Positions 7,595 to 14,242 of a stretch of 23,659 nt of DNA are shown here, piece by piece. How positions within the stretch are numbered: the stretch's first letter is position 1; every line of letters begins with the position of its first letter. The notes under the pieces were generated by a model. That model saw only the letters and a program-made list of their open reading frames with translations, searched no databases and was not told the origin of the DNA. Location: assembly GCA_031292335.1 (NCBI GenBank), contig JARLHH010000159.1, positions 1 through 23,659 on the forward strand, in the 5' to 3' direction. The DNA is from Candidatus Limnocylindrales bacterium. GTDB taxonomy: Bacteria > Chloroflexota > Limnocylindria > Limnocylindrales > CSP1-4. A program made the translations under genes and the position numbers.

Positions 7595-8374
7595 TCAGCG
7601 CGTCCACGAGATCAGGAGGGAGAGCGCCGCGAGCCCGAGGGCGCCCAGACCGGCCGCGCCGACCACCAGGTCCGCGCGGCCCCAGGAGACAATTCGGTAC
7701 CGGCTCGGCGGGGCCCCGCTGGCGAACCCGCGGGCGTCCATCGCGAGCGCCACGCGGCCCGCCCGCCGGACAGCGAGGATCAGCAGGGACAGCAGGAGCC
7801 GCGGGTGCCAGTCGCCGCGGAGGCCCCGGACGCGCCGGGCCTGCCGGAGCGTGGCCAGGTCGAGGGCGAGCCGCGGAACCGCCTGCTGGGCGGCCAGCGC
7901 GCCCGCCGCGAAGCGCTCCGGGAGGTGCGCCTGCTGGACGAGCGCGTCGGCCAGCCGGGTCGCCTCCGTGGTCAGCGCGAAGGCCACCCCGACGGCCGCC
8001 ACGGCAAGAACCCGTAGTCCGAGCGCCATCCCCACCGCCAGCGCCGCGCCGGTCACCCGAAGCGGGCCGAGGCGCAGGAGGGTCGGGTTGGCCGCGTCCA
8101 GGTTGGCGGCCCCCAGGATCGTGTTCACGACCAGCACGCCGAGCGCCGCCACGAGGAAGGGGGCCCACGCCCGGGCGAAGCGACGGAGCGGGATCCCGCC
8201 CAGCCCGAGGCAGCCGGCCGTGCTCGCCGCGATCAGGACCAGGGCCGGGCGCGAATCCACCGCGACCAGCAGCAGCCCCAGCCAGGCCAGCCCGATCGCG
8301 AGCTTCGTCAGGGGGCTTGCCCGACCCAGGAGGCTCGCCAACTGCCGGTCGCCGATCTGCGGCGCCACGATCAC
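7595..8374 (-). CDS. ykoC: ECF transporter transmembrane (T) component, YkoC/EcfT-like
   Basis: Couples ATPase movement to the substrate-binding S subunit in an energy-coupling-factor transporter. The 259-aa protein is hydrophobic with about five to six helices; the region AVRRAGRVALAMDARGF near 206-222 contains the Ala-Arg-Gly signature by which EcfT proteins grip the ATPases. The start is GTG 8374, overlapping the stop of the ATPase gene (GTGA), so the two are translationally coupled. With YkoE and the double ATPase next door, it forms a dedicated three-gene transporter below a TPP riboswitch. The symbol is given by context and family; the T component alone does not reveal the substrate. 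Confidence 0.88.
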   Translation of the reverse strand: MIVAPQIGDRQLASLLGRASPLTKLAIGLAWLGLLLVAVDSRPALVLIAASTAGCLGLGGIPLRRFARAWAPFLVAALGVLVVNTILGAANLDAANPTLLRLGPLRVTGAALAVGMALGLRVLAVAAVGVAFALTTEATRLADALVQQAHLPERFAAGALAAQQAVPRLALDLATLRQARRVRGLRGDWHPRLLLSLLILAVRRAGRVALAMDARGFASGAPPSRYRIVSWGRADLVVGAAGLGALGLAALSLLISWTR

Positions 8375-9798
8375 GCCACCGCCTCCACCACTCCATTCGT
8401 CATGCGCAGGCAGCGACCGCCAAGGTCCCGCGTGAGTCGCTCGTCGTGGGTCGCGACCAGCACCGCCGCCCCGGCGTCGAGGTGCTCCTGGAGCGCGCCG
8501 AGCAATCCCCGGTAGGTCGTCCGATCCTGGCCGTAGGTGGGCTCGTCGAGCACCAGCAGCCCGGGCCGGCGGATCAGCACGCAGGCGAGCGACAGGCGGC
8601 GCTGCTCCCCGCCGGACAGGTCGTATGGGCTGCGTGTCGCGAACCGATCCAGGGGCAGGCCGAGCGACGCCATGAGCGGCGCGGCGCGGGGGCGCTCGTC
8701 GCGCCGGAGGCCGAGGAGCACCTCGTCGAGCACGGTCCCCGCGAGGAACTGCTGCTCCGGGTCCTGGAACAGGTAGCCGGCCCGGCGGGCGAGGTCGGCC
8801 GCGGCGAGTCGGTCCGGCCGATCCCCGCCGAGGCGCACCTGGCCGGCGGACGGTCGCAGGAGCCCGACCAGCAGGCGACCGAGGGTCGACTTTCCGCCGC
8901 CGTTCGGCCCGACCAGCGTGACCCGCTCCCCGCTTCCGACCTCGAGATCGACGTGGTCCACGGCCGGCCGGGCGTCCGCGTACGCGTACGAGACCCTGTC
9001 GGCGGTGACGACGGGACGACCGGCCGGACCCCCGACCGGCGGCACCACCGGCACCACCCCGAGCAGCGAGTCGATCTCGGGCGGCAGCCAGATCCCCGCC
9101 GCGACAAGCGTGCCTCCGGCGGACGCCACGACGTCGCGTGGGGTCCCCTGGGCAACCGGCTGCCCGTCCGGGCCGAGCACGAGGATCCGGTCGGCGAGCG
9201 CCCAGGCAAGCTCCACCCGGTGCTCCACGAGGATGACCGTCGTGCCGGCTGCCCGGAGCGCGGCCAGCCGCTCAAGGAACGCCCGTGCGCCGTCGGGGTC
9301 CAGGTTCGCGGTGGGTTCGTCCAGGACCAGCACCGGCGCGCCGGGGGCGATCGCGCCGGCCAGCGCGAGGCGCTGCTGCTCGCCGCCGGAGAGCGTCGCC
9401 GAGCGCCTTCGCTCGAACCCGGCCAGCCCGACCGTCGCGAGGGCCACGGGCACCGCGCGCAGCATCTCCTCTCGCGCCAGCCCGAGCCGCTCCAGCCCGA
9501 ACGCGACATCGTCCTCGACCCGTTCCATGACGACCTGGTCGCCCGGGCGCTGGAACACGACGCCGACCGGACCGCCCACCTCCACCTCGCCCGACGCGTG
9601 GCCACCGGCGCGCGCGTCGAGAAGACCGGCCAGCGCAAGCGCGAGCGTCGTCTTGCCCGAGCCCGACGGACCCAGGACCAGGAGGCACTCGCCGGGCCGG
9701 AGGTCCAGGTCGACGCCGGCCAGCGCGGGCGCGGCCGCGCCCGCATGCGTGTAGCCGAGGCCGCGCGTGCGAACCGCGCCGCGAAGGGTCCCGCTCAG
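8371..9798 (-). CDS. ykoD: Fused double ATP-binding protein of the thiamine-type ECF transporter, YkoD-like
   Basis: Two complete ABC ATPase domains in one chain (about 475 aa). Domain 1: Walker A GPSGSGKT (43-50), LSGGEQQR signature, Walker B VLVLDEP followed by a switch His (VEHR). Domain 2: Walker A GPNGGGKS, LSGGEQRR, LLVLDEP and a switch His (ATHDE). Both sites look catalytically intact, so the protein can supply the whole EcfA/EcfA' pair. The start is uncertain: the frame has no ATG, GTG or TTG between the ykoE stop and domain 1. A CTG at 9798 overlaps the ykoE stop as CTGA, with GGGGG about 7-8 nt before it; this is the start proposed here. The downstream overlap with ykoC is GTGA. Confidence 0.9.
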   Translation of the reverse strand: MSGTLRGAVRTRGLGYTHAGAAAPALAGVDLDLRPGECLLVLGPSGSGKTTLALALAGLLDARAGGHASGEVEVGGPVGVVFQRPGDQVVMERVEDDVAFGLERLGLAREEMLRAVPVALATVGLAGFERRRSATLSGGEQQRLALAGAIAPGAPVLVLDEPTANLDPDGARAFLERLAALRAAGTTVILVEHRVELAWALADRILVLGPDGQPVAQGTPRDVVASAGGTLVAAGIWLPPEIDSLLGVVPVVPPVGGPAGRPVVTADRVSYAYADARPAVDHVDLEVGSGERVTLVGPNGGGKSTLGRLLVGLLRPSAGQVRLGGDRPDRLAAADLARRAGYLFQDPEQQFLAGTVLDEVLLGLRRDERPRAAPLMASLGLPLDRFATRSPYDLSGGEQRRLSLACVLIRRPGLLVLDEPTYGQDRTTYRGLLGALQEHLDAGAAVLVATHDERLTRDLGGRCLRMTNGVVEAVA

Positions 9799-10379
9799 GC
9801 GGGAAACCCCCGGAGGGCCCCGGCGCGCCGAAGCGCCCTGACGACCACGGCCGTCGCCGCGGGCATCAGCACCGCCGCTGAGATGAGCATCGCGAGCGCC
9901 GTGATCGCCAGGACGTCCGGCGCGAGCCCCTGGTAGTAGAGCAGCCAGTCGTGGAGGAATGCCAGCGCCGCTGACGCGACGCTGGCCAGCGCGATCGCGA
10001 GGACGTCGTACCGGCGGTAGCGGAACAGGGCGAACGCCAGCTCGGCACCCAGGCCCTGCAGGAAGCCGGACAGGATCGCGTCGGGGCCCCACTGGTTGAC
10101 CACCAGGACGGACAGGCTCGCCGCCACGAGCTCCGCGAACAGCGCGGCACCCGGCTTGCGCACGATCGCCGGGGCAATCACGGCCGGCAGCAGCCAGATG
10201 CCGTAGAGCACGTTGAGGGGTGAGCCGGCTGCGCCGCCGGCGGCCTGGTAGACCACGTTGAAGCCCGCCATGAACACCCCGAAGGCGGCTGCGATCACGG
10301 CCACCACCACGATGTCGAGGGTGCGCCACGTCCGATCGGGCGCCACGCCGGACCTCCCCGCCCGCGAACCGGTCGTCAT
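9795..10379 (-). CDS. ykoE: YkoE-family substrate-binding (S) component for thiamine or its pyrimidine precursor
   Basis: Small integral membrane protein that binds the substrate in ECF transporters. It has 194 aa from ATG 10379 and about five hydrophobic helices; features typical of YkoE proteins include LNVLYGIWLLPAVIAP and the NQWGPDAILSGFLQGLGAEL segment. The ATG overlaps the stop of thiamine pyrophosphokinase (ATGA). YkoE is known as the S unit linked to thiamine/hydroxymethylpyrimidine uptake and is commonly under THI-element control, as here. A longer open frame upstream overlaps the TPK gene out of phase and is not coding. Confidence 0.92.
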   Translation of the reverse strand: MTTGSRAGRSGVAPDRTWRTLDIVVVAVIAAAFGVFMAGFNVVYQAAGGAAGSPLNVLYGIWLLPAVIAPAIVRKPGAALFAELVAASLSVLVVNQWGPDAILSGFLQGLGAELAFALFRYRRYDVLAIALASVASAALAFLHDWLLYYQGLAPDVLAITALAMLISAAVLMPAATAVVVRALRRAGALRGFPA

Positions 10380-11128
10380 CGGGACGCTCCTTTCGGGTCG
10401 TGCGTCTCGACGATGAGCAGGCGGCCGGACCGGAGCGAGACGCGTGCCTCCGGCCTGGTTCGGACGTTGGAGAGGCCCCGCGCGGGTCCGGCGCGGAGCG
10501 GCTCGTCGCGCAGCGGGTAGACGAGCCCGGCGGTGGTGACCCCCACGGCGCCCGTCCCGAACGGGAAGAGGGAGACGAGGTCGCCCGGGAGGCCAACGAG
10601 CACCGCTTCCGCGGGCCTCGCCGGCGCGGCATCTCCACTGGCCGGCGCGGCATCTCTGGTCGTCGGCGCGGTCAGCAGCCGGACCCGCGTCCCCGAATCG
10701 AGGATCAGCGTGGGCCGCCCCTCGAGGATCGGGTGCGCGAGGAGCCACATGTTGGCGACCGCGTGGTCGAACCGCGGACCGCCCAGCGCGCCCAGGATCG
10801 TGATCCTGGAGGCCCCCCGCGCGACGGCCGCCAGGATCGCCAGCTCCAGGTCCGATTCGTCCTTGGCGACCGCGGCCAGCTCGAGCGGGACTCCCGCGGC
10901 GCGGACCTCGGCGATCCCGGCCACGCCGAGCGAGTCACCGTCACCGACGACGAGCTGGGGCGCCAGGCCGACCCGGCCGGCCTTTCGGGCACCACCGTCG
11001 GCCGCGATGACGAGGTCGGCATCGGTCGCCCAGCCGGGCCAGGCGGCATCGAGCTCCACGCGCTCGGGCACGTCACCGTCGCCCACGATGATCGCGTGCC
11101 GGGCGTGACCGGCTCGGGGACCAGGAAT
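10376..11128 (-). CDS. Thiamine pyrophosphokinase (start codon uncertain, proposed ATT)
   Basis: Makes the cofactor thiamine diphosphate from thiamine and ATP, the step after uptake. Recognised by the N-terminal catalytic segments (AIIVGDGDVP, DLVIAADGGA, VVGDGDSL), the KDESDLELA stretch that supplies catalytic Asp/Glu, GALGGPRFDHAVAN, and the C-terminal beta domain (SLFPFGTGAVGVTTAGLVYPL, GLSNVR). A 7-residue repeat (DAAPA...) is inserted between the domains. The start is a puzzle: the only in-frame ATG (11188) lies inside the riboswitch aptamer, and GTG 11086 would delete strand 1. An in-frame ATT at 11128 sits 7 nt after GGAGG and gives a sensible N-terminus (then PGPRAGHARHAIIVG). It is first in an operon with ykoE-ykoD-ykoC. 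Confidence 0.9.
   Translation of the reverse strand: MPGPRAGHARHAIIVGDGDVPERVELDAAWPGWATDADLVIAADGGARKAGRVGLAPQLVVGDGDSLGVAGIAEVRAAGVPLELAAVAKDESDLELAILAAVARGASRITILGALGGPRFDHAVANMWLLAHPILEGRPTLILDSGTRVRLLTAPTTRDAAPASGDAAPARPAEAVLVGLPGDLVSLFPFGTGAVGVTTAGLVYPLRDEPLRAGPARGLSNVRTRPEARVSLRSGRLLIVETHDPKGASR
10620..10656. repeat. 21-bp-period short tandem repeat inside thiamine pyrophosphokinase
   Basis: A 16-nt sequence at 10620-10635 (GCCGGCGCGGCATCTC) recurs at 10641-10656. The period of 21 bp preserves the frame and repeats seven residues in a low-complexity loop between the two domains of the kinase. Confidence 0.7.
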
Positions 11129-11133
11129 CGGAA

Positions 11134-11162
11134 CGCCTCCGTCGGGTGGGGGGACGGAGGCG
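11134..11162 (-). promoter_or_regulatory. Hairpin sequestering the SD of thiamine pyrophosphokinase (expression platform)
   Basis: Perfect 10-bp inverted repeat: CGCCTCCGTC (minus-strand 11162-11153), a 9-nt C-rich loop, and GACGGAGGCG (11143-11134). The 3' arm contains GGAGG, the only SD-like sequence before the gene. It begins 9 nt after the aptamer. In RNA it would hide the ribosome site, fitting translational control by the TPP riboswitch; no U-tract follows, so a terminator is less likely. Confidence 0.7.
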
Positions 11163-11170
11163 ATCCACTG

Positions 11171-11256
11171 GACTCCCTTCGCCGGCATGACCCGGATCAG
11201 GTTCCGAGGGTCTGCGGTCGCCCGCACTCTCAGCGCCGCACGGCGCTCCCCTGTCC
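11171..11256 (-). promoter_or_regulatory. TPP riboswitch (THI element)
   Basis: On the minus strand the conserved elements appear in order: ACAGGGGAGC (11254-11245), a 5-bp-type hairpin GCGCCGTGCGGCGC, CTGAGAGTG (11233-11225), GACCCTCGGAACCTGATCC, GGGTCATGCCGGCGAAGGGA, and the closing GTCC pairing with the initial GGAC. These are the thiamine-diphosphate-binding core sequences of the THI box. The aptamer stands directly before thiamine pyrophosphokinase and the YkoEDC transporter. High TPP should switch the operon off. Confidence 0.96.
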
Positions 11257-11297
11257 CCATCTTCGATTGGGCCGGCCTCCTGCCGGCAGCCGCGAAT

Positions 11298-11957
11298 CTA
11301 CACCCGGCCGTCCCGCGACGCCGACCCGAGCAGGATCTCGACCCAGGCCGCGACCGAGTCGGCCACCTCGCTCGCCCCGGCGGCACGCAGCTCGTCGTCG
11401 GTTGCCAGGTCGCTCCGAATCCCGATCCCGCGTGCGCCCGCCGCCAACGCCATCCGCATGTCGTCGAGCGCATCGCCCACGTAGGCGATCTCCGCGGTCC
11501 GGCCGGTCAGACCCAGCGCGCCGATCGCGTGGCGGAGGCCACCAGGGCCCGGCTTCGGCTCGAACGGATCGTCGCCGTACACGCGGGCGGGCAGGAGCTC
11601 CGCGAGTCCGTGGCGGGCCAGCTGGGGCTCCACGCTGTCGCGGCGGCCTGCCGTCACGACCCCGAGCGCGAACCCGGCACCCGCGAGTCGCCGCAGCGCC
11701 TCGGCCGCGCCCGGCAGGAGCACCGCCTCGTCGCGGCCGCGGTACAGCGCCCACCAGCGAGAGCCCACCGACTCGATGTCGCGCTCCGGCAGTCCGAACC
11801 GGCGGTAGAGCAGGCGCCAGTCCGGCGAGAAGAACCGCCGGTAGTCGGCCCACGTGATCGGTACGCCGTATTCCGCCATGACGATCTCCGTCGCGGCGAA
11901 CATGAACGGGAGCGTGTCGACGAGGGTTCCATCCCAGTCGAAGAGGACTGCGCGCAC
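11298..11957 (-). CDS. HAD-superfamily phosphatase (phosphoglycolate phosphatase-like)
   Basis: A 219-aa hydrolase with all HAD motifs: motif I DWDGT (7-11; nucleophile Asp and acid/base Asp), motif II in VVTAGRR, the lysine of motif III in FEPKPGP, and motif IV GDALDDM. The helical cap between motifs I and II (about 15-85) places it with subfamily IA phosphatases such as Gph. The substrate is not predictable. It is upstream of and co-oriented with the TPP-riboswitch operon (41-nt gap), so read-through into the riboswitch is possible, but there is no proof of a thiamine role. The GTG start is 8 nt after TAGGAT on the minus strand, with no SD, so the mRNA is probably leaderless. Confidence 0.88.
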   Translation of the reverse strand: MRAVLFDWDGTLVDTLPFMFAATEIVMAEYGVPITWADYRRFFSPDWRLLYRRFGLPERDIESVGSRWWALYRGRDEAVLLPGAAEALRRLAGAGFALGVVTAGRRDSVEPQLARHGLAELLPARVYGDDPFEPKPGPGGLRHAIGALGLTGRTAEIAYVGDALDDMRMALAAGARGIGIRSDLATDDELRAAGASEVADSVAAWVEILLGSASRDGRV

Positions 11958-11965
11958 GGTCCGGA

Positions 11966-11971
11966 ATCCTA
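11966..11971 (-). promoter_or_regulatory. -10-like hexamer TAGGAT for a probable leaderless HAD gene
   Basis: TAGGAT on the minus strand, 8 nt before GTG 11957, preceded by C-rich sequence without a -35. The spacing would place the transcript start at or next to the start codon. It pairs with the divergent TAGACT at 12028. Confidence 0.5.
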
Positions 11972-12027
11972 GCGGTTCGACGCGGCCGGTCGTGGGAGTG
12001 GCAGGCGGAGGGCTGTCCGCCCGATGC

Positions 12028-12033
12028 TAGACT
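12028..12033 (+). promoter_or_regulatory. Extended -10 TGCTAGACT for a probable leaderless YbaK gene
   Basis: TGC-TAGACT (hexamer 12028-12033) is followed by 7 nt and then GTG at 12041; no Shine-Dalgarno is present. The same TAGACT-CG context precedes the GTG at 20408. Confidence 0.55.
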
Positions 12034-12040
12034 CGCGCAC

Positions 12041-12667
12041 GTGCCTGATCCTGCCGACCCGCGCGTGCCCGCCGAGCCGGCCGCCCTGGACCCGGCGGTC
12101 CGCCGCGTCCTGGACGCCGCCGCCCGGAGGGGCGTGCTGCTGGAGATCCACCAGCTCGCCGACACGACGCACACGGCCGCGGACGCCGCGCGCGCGCTCG
12201 GCGTGGAGCAGGCCCAGATCGTGAAGTCCCTGGTCTTCGTCGCCCCCCGCGAGGGCGGCTCGCTGGAACTCGTCATCTGCCTGGCGGCCGGCACGAACCG
12301 CGTGGATGTCTCGCTGCTCGCCGCCGTCACCGGCGAAGCGCGAATCCGGCGCGCCACGGCGCGCGAGGCCCGGGAGCTGACCGGCTTCTCGATCGGCGGG
12401 ATCCCGCCGCTCGGCCACCCGCGGCCGGTCCGCGTGGTGATGGACCCCGACCTGGGTCGCTACCCGGAGATCTGGGCGGCGGCGGGCCAGGACCGCTCGG
12501 TGTTCCCGATCTCGCCGGCGGCGCTGCGAGCGCTCACGAGCGCGACCGTCGCCGAGATCGCCGAGATCACGGTGATCACGCCCGACGTTCCACAGGCCGG
12601 GTCGCCCACGGTGGATCCGGGCACGTGGGCGTCGCCCCCGGACCGGCTGGCAGCACCCGGGACGTGA
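12041..12667 (+). CDS. YbaK/ProX-family aminoacyl-tRNA deacylase
   Basis: Free-standing editing protein that hydrolyses mischarged aminoacyl-tRNA (family members clear Ala- or Cys-tRNA(Pro), among others). The 208-aa protein shows the family core: VEQAQIVKSLVF with catalytic-site Lys62, the central strand GSLELVICLAAGTNRVD, and GFSIGGIPPLGH, equivalent to the conserved GGxxPxG loop. It carries about 20 extra residues at each end beyond the usual length of about 160. The GTG start at 12041 has no SD and is consistent with a leaderless message. The stop overlaps the start of the next gene (GTGA), so the two are coupled. Substrate specificity (YbaK, ProXp-ala or ProXp-y) cannot be set by eye. 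Confidence 0.9.
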   Translation: MPDPADPRVPAEPAALDPAVRRVLDAAARRGVLLEIHQLADTTHTAADAARALGVEQAQIVKSLVFVAPREGGSLELVICLAAGTNRVDVSLLAAVTGEARIRRATAREARELTGFSIGGIPPLGHPRPVRVVMDPDLGRYPEIWAAAGQDRSVFPISPAALRALTSATVAEIAEITVITPDVPQAGSPTVDPGTWASPPDRLAAPGT

Positions 12668-13236
12668 CCGCCGAACCACAGCAGGCCGTCGTTGGCTACC
12701 CGGGGGGAATCCGGGTCCGTTACCGGTGGGCCGGGAGCGGGGGCGGCGGCGCCGTGTTCGCCCTCTCGGAGGCGGGGGGCGAGCTGTTCGAGTACGGAGA
12801 GCGCGCCGGGGCGGCGTTCGAACGGCTGTGCCGCGCCGAGCTGCGCACCGAGGGTCCCGCGGGGGTCTGGGCCGCCCGGCTCGCCTCGCCGATCTTCGAC
12901 GCCCCGGCCGGGCTGGCCTGGGACACGGCCGGGTTGCTGATCGTGAAGTACGGCTTCCTGACGTACGGGCTGGTCGCGCGCACCGGCGAGCTGCGCTGGT
13001 CGCACCGCTCCGGATCGCCCGTCCTCGCCGTCCTCGGCTCGGTGCGCCTGCCCCACGTCATCGTCCAGGCGGAGATCGAGACGTTCGCGCTCGAGGAGGA
13101 CGGCGACGTCCGCTGGCGGGTGGGGCATTCCGACGTCGTTGCCGAGTGCGGTCTGACCGGGGGACGCCTGATCCTGACGAGCTACGGTGGCCTGGTCTCG
13201 GCGCTCGACCCGGCGACCGGGCAGGCCCTGACCTGA
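12664..13236 (+). CDS. Small beta-repeat (PQQ-like) protein of unknown function
   Basis: A 190-aa protein beginning at GTG 12664, which overlaps the YbaK stop. No signal peptide or membrane helix is seen. The second half reads as successive beta-strand repeats resembling PQQ/beta-propeller blades: LVARTGELRWSHR, ETFALEEDGDVRWRV, GLVSALDPATGQAL. This is too short for a whole eight-blade propeller (only three to four blades), so it may be an oligomer or a degenerate domain. The family is not recognised. Translational coupling to a tRNA-editing gene suggests co-expression but not a shared reaction. Confidence is high that it is coding, low on function. Confidence 0.75.
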   Translation: MTAEPQQAVVGYPGGIRVRYRWAGSGGGGAVFALSEAGGELFEYGERAGAAFERLCRAELRTEGPAGVWAARLASPIFDAPAGLAWDTAGLLIVKYGFLTYGLVARTGELRWSHRSGSPVLAVLGSVRLPHVIVQAEIETFALEEDGDVRWRVGHSDVVAECGLTGGRLILTSYGGLVSALDPATGQALT

Positions 13237-13277
13237 TCAGCCGGGCCGGCGCGTGGACGCGGTGTGGACAACCGGCA

Positions 13278-13321
13278 CCGCGACCGGCCGGATCGTGGAG
13301 CGGACCGGTTGACGGTCGCGG
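13278..13321 (+). terminator. Inverted repeat after the YbaK unit (possible terminator)
   Basis: Perfect 9-bp arms CCGCGACCG (13278-13286) and CGGTCGCGG (13313-13321) around a 26-nt loop, 41 nt after the stop at 13236. There is no T-tract. It overlaps the promoter listed at 13309, so it could alternatively be an operator-like palindrome. Confidence 0.35.
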
Positions 13322-13337
13322 GCCGGCCGCGTAGCGT
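13309..13337 (+). promoter_or_regulatory. Sigma70-type promoter TTGACG-N17-TAGCGT
   Basis: TTGACG at 13309-13314, a 17-nt spacer and TAGCGT at 13332-13337. Predicted start is near 13344, just before a GGAGGGG and an ATG at 13359. It has the same -35 and spacer as the promoter at 5100-5128. Confidence 0.6.
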
Positions 13338-13358
13338 TGGAATTGACCCGGAGGGGTC

Positions 13359-13526
13359 ATGAGCTCGCTAACGGCGGCGGCCGCACGGCCAAGGTCCACG
13401 CGACGCGGAGGTTCCTCCGGGTCGTTTCGTGCCCACCGGCCGATCCGCGGCCCGCTCCGGCCGAGGGCGCCACGGACAGCGCCAGGGGCAGCGCGGCACG
13501 CGCGCTGCTACCATCCCCGCCCGTGA
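13359..13526 (+). CDS. Possible 55-aa leader ORF, overlapping the next gene
   Basis: The ATG at 13359 lies 2 nt after GGAGGGG (13350-13356) and about 15 nt after the predicted transcription start. The 55 codons encode a Ser/Thr/Ala beginning (MSSLTAAAARP) and then an Arg/Pro-rich basic chain, ending CYHPRP. Its TGA overlaps the GTG at 13523 (GTGA), which would couple it to the membrane protein. Arg/Pro richness is also what non-coding GC-rich frames give, so the peptide itself may be meaningless and only a leader. A small hairpin, CGGAGG-TT-CCTCCG at 13406-13419, lies inside it. Confidence 0.3.
   Translation: MSSLTAAAARPRSTRRGGSSGSFRAHRPIRGPLRPRAPRTAPGAARHARCYHPRP
13509..13514 (+). promoter_or_regulatory. 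-10-like TACCAT (TGC-TACCAT) before GTG 13523
   Basis: TGC-TACCAT followed by CCCCGCCC and GTG: 8 nt from hexamer to start, no SD. This suggests an alternative leaderless start in addition to the upstream promoter at 13309. Confidence 0.4.
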
Positions 13527-14242
13527 CCCCCTTGTTCGTGATCGCCGCCGGGATCGTCGCGATCGCGATCGGCACGCTCCTCCTGCGCTCGTACGGGCCA
13601 CTGGTCCGCATCGGCCGCCTCCTCGCGGTGACGCCCACCGTCAGCGCGGCCGAGGCCCGGGACCTGGCGGCCTCCGGCACCCGTCGCTACGTGCGGGTCG
13701 ATGGGCGCCTCGAGGCGGACGAAGAGTTCCCGGACGAGCATGGCCGCCCCCTCGTGCTGCGGCGGCGCCGCATCGAGGCGCGCCTCCGGGGCGGCTGGTC
13801 GATCCTCGACGAGCAGGTCCAGGCGGTCCCGTTTCGCCTGCGGGAGGGCCTTGACGAGCTGGGCGTGGACGCGCCCTCGCTCGACGAGGGCCTGGTGACC
13901 CTCGCCAAGGAGTCCAGCGGGACCGCGGCCGAGGTCGCCGACCGGCTCCCGGCCCGTCTGCCCCCGGAGACGCCCATCCGACTCCGCATCGAGCAGCTCT
14001 CCTCGGTCGAGCACGCGTCGGTCCTCGGGATGCCGGCCGTCGGGACGGATGGCAGCCTGCTGATGACGCGCGGGATGGGCCGGCCGCTGGTCGTCTGCAC
14101 GCTCGAGCGGGACGACGCGATGCGGGTCCTTGCGGACGGGAGGCGCGCCCGCCCGATCTCCGCGGCGATTGCCTTCGCCGCGGGCCTGGCCCTGCTGGTC
14201 GCGGGGTTCGGGTGGGCCCTCGTGGCCGGGACCGTCGGGTGA
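13523..14242 (+). CDS. Two-helix membrane protein with a GIDE-like domain
   Basis: 239 aa from GTG 13523. It has an N-terminal helix (about 3-22), a soluble middle part and a C-terminal helix (about 210-232), so the middle probably hangs on one side of the membrane. The segment VSAAEARDLAASGTRRYVRVDGR followed by EADEEFPDEHGRPLVLRRRRIE and GWSILDEQVQAVPFRLREG resembles the GIDE/BAM domain seen in mulan-type proteins and many bacterial membrane proteins: a small beta domain of unclear biochemical role. The assignment is from pattern memory and moderate at best. The stop overlaps the start of the next gene (GTGA). An open frame continues upstream to 13337 but has no supporting RBS. Confidence 0.75.
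   Translation: MTPLFVIAAGIVAIAIGTLLLRSYGPLVRIGRLLAVTPTVSAAEARDLAASGTRRYVRVDGRLEADEEFPDEHGRPLVLRRRRIEARLRGGWSILDEQVQAVPFRLREGLDELGVDAPSLDEGLVTLAKESSGTAAEVADRLPARLPPETPIRLRIEQLSSVEHASVLGMPAVGTDGSLLMTRGMGRPLVVCTLERDDAMRVLADGRRARPISAAIAFAAGLALLVAGFGWALVAGTVG

Noticed and set aside
6796..9936. Plus-strand open frame of about 1000 codons opposite PIG-L, ykoC and ykoD
   Set aside because: The opposite strand has intact catalytic motifs for three known families; the plus frame is low-complexity Arg/Gly/Pro with no domain.
10620..10656. CRISPR-like repeat
   Set aside because: Only two 16-nt copies with a 5-nt spacer inside a coding frame; it is a codon-level duplication.
11186..11188. ATG at 11188 as start of thiamine pyrophosphokinase
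   Set aside because: It lies in the conserved GGGTCATGCC core of the TPP aptamer; starting there would make the riboswitch coding sequence. The ATG is part of the aptamer consensus.
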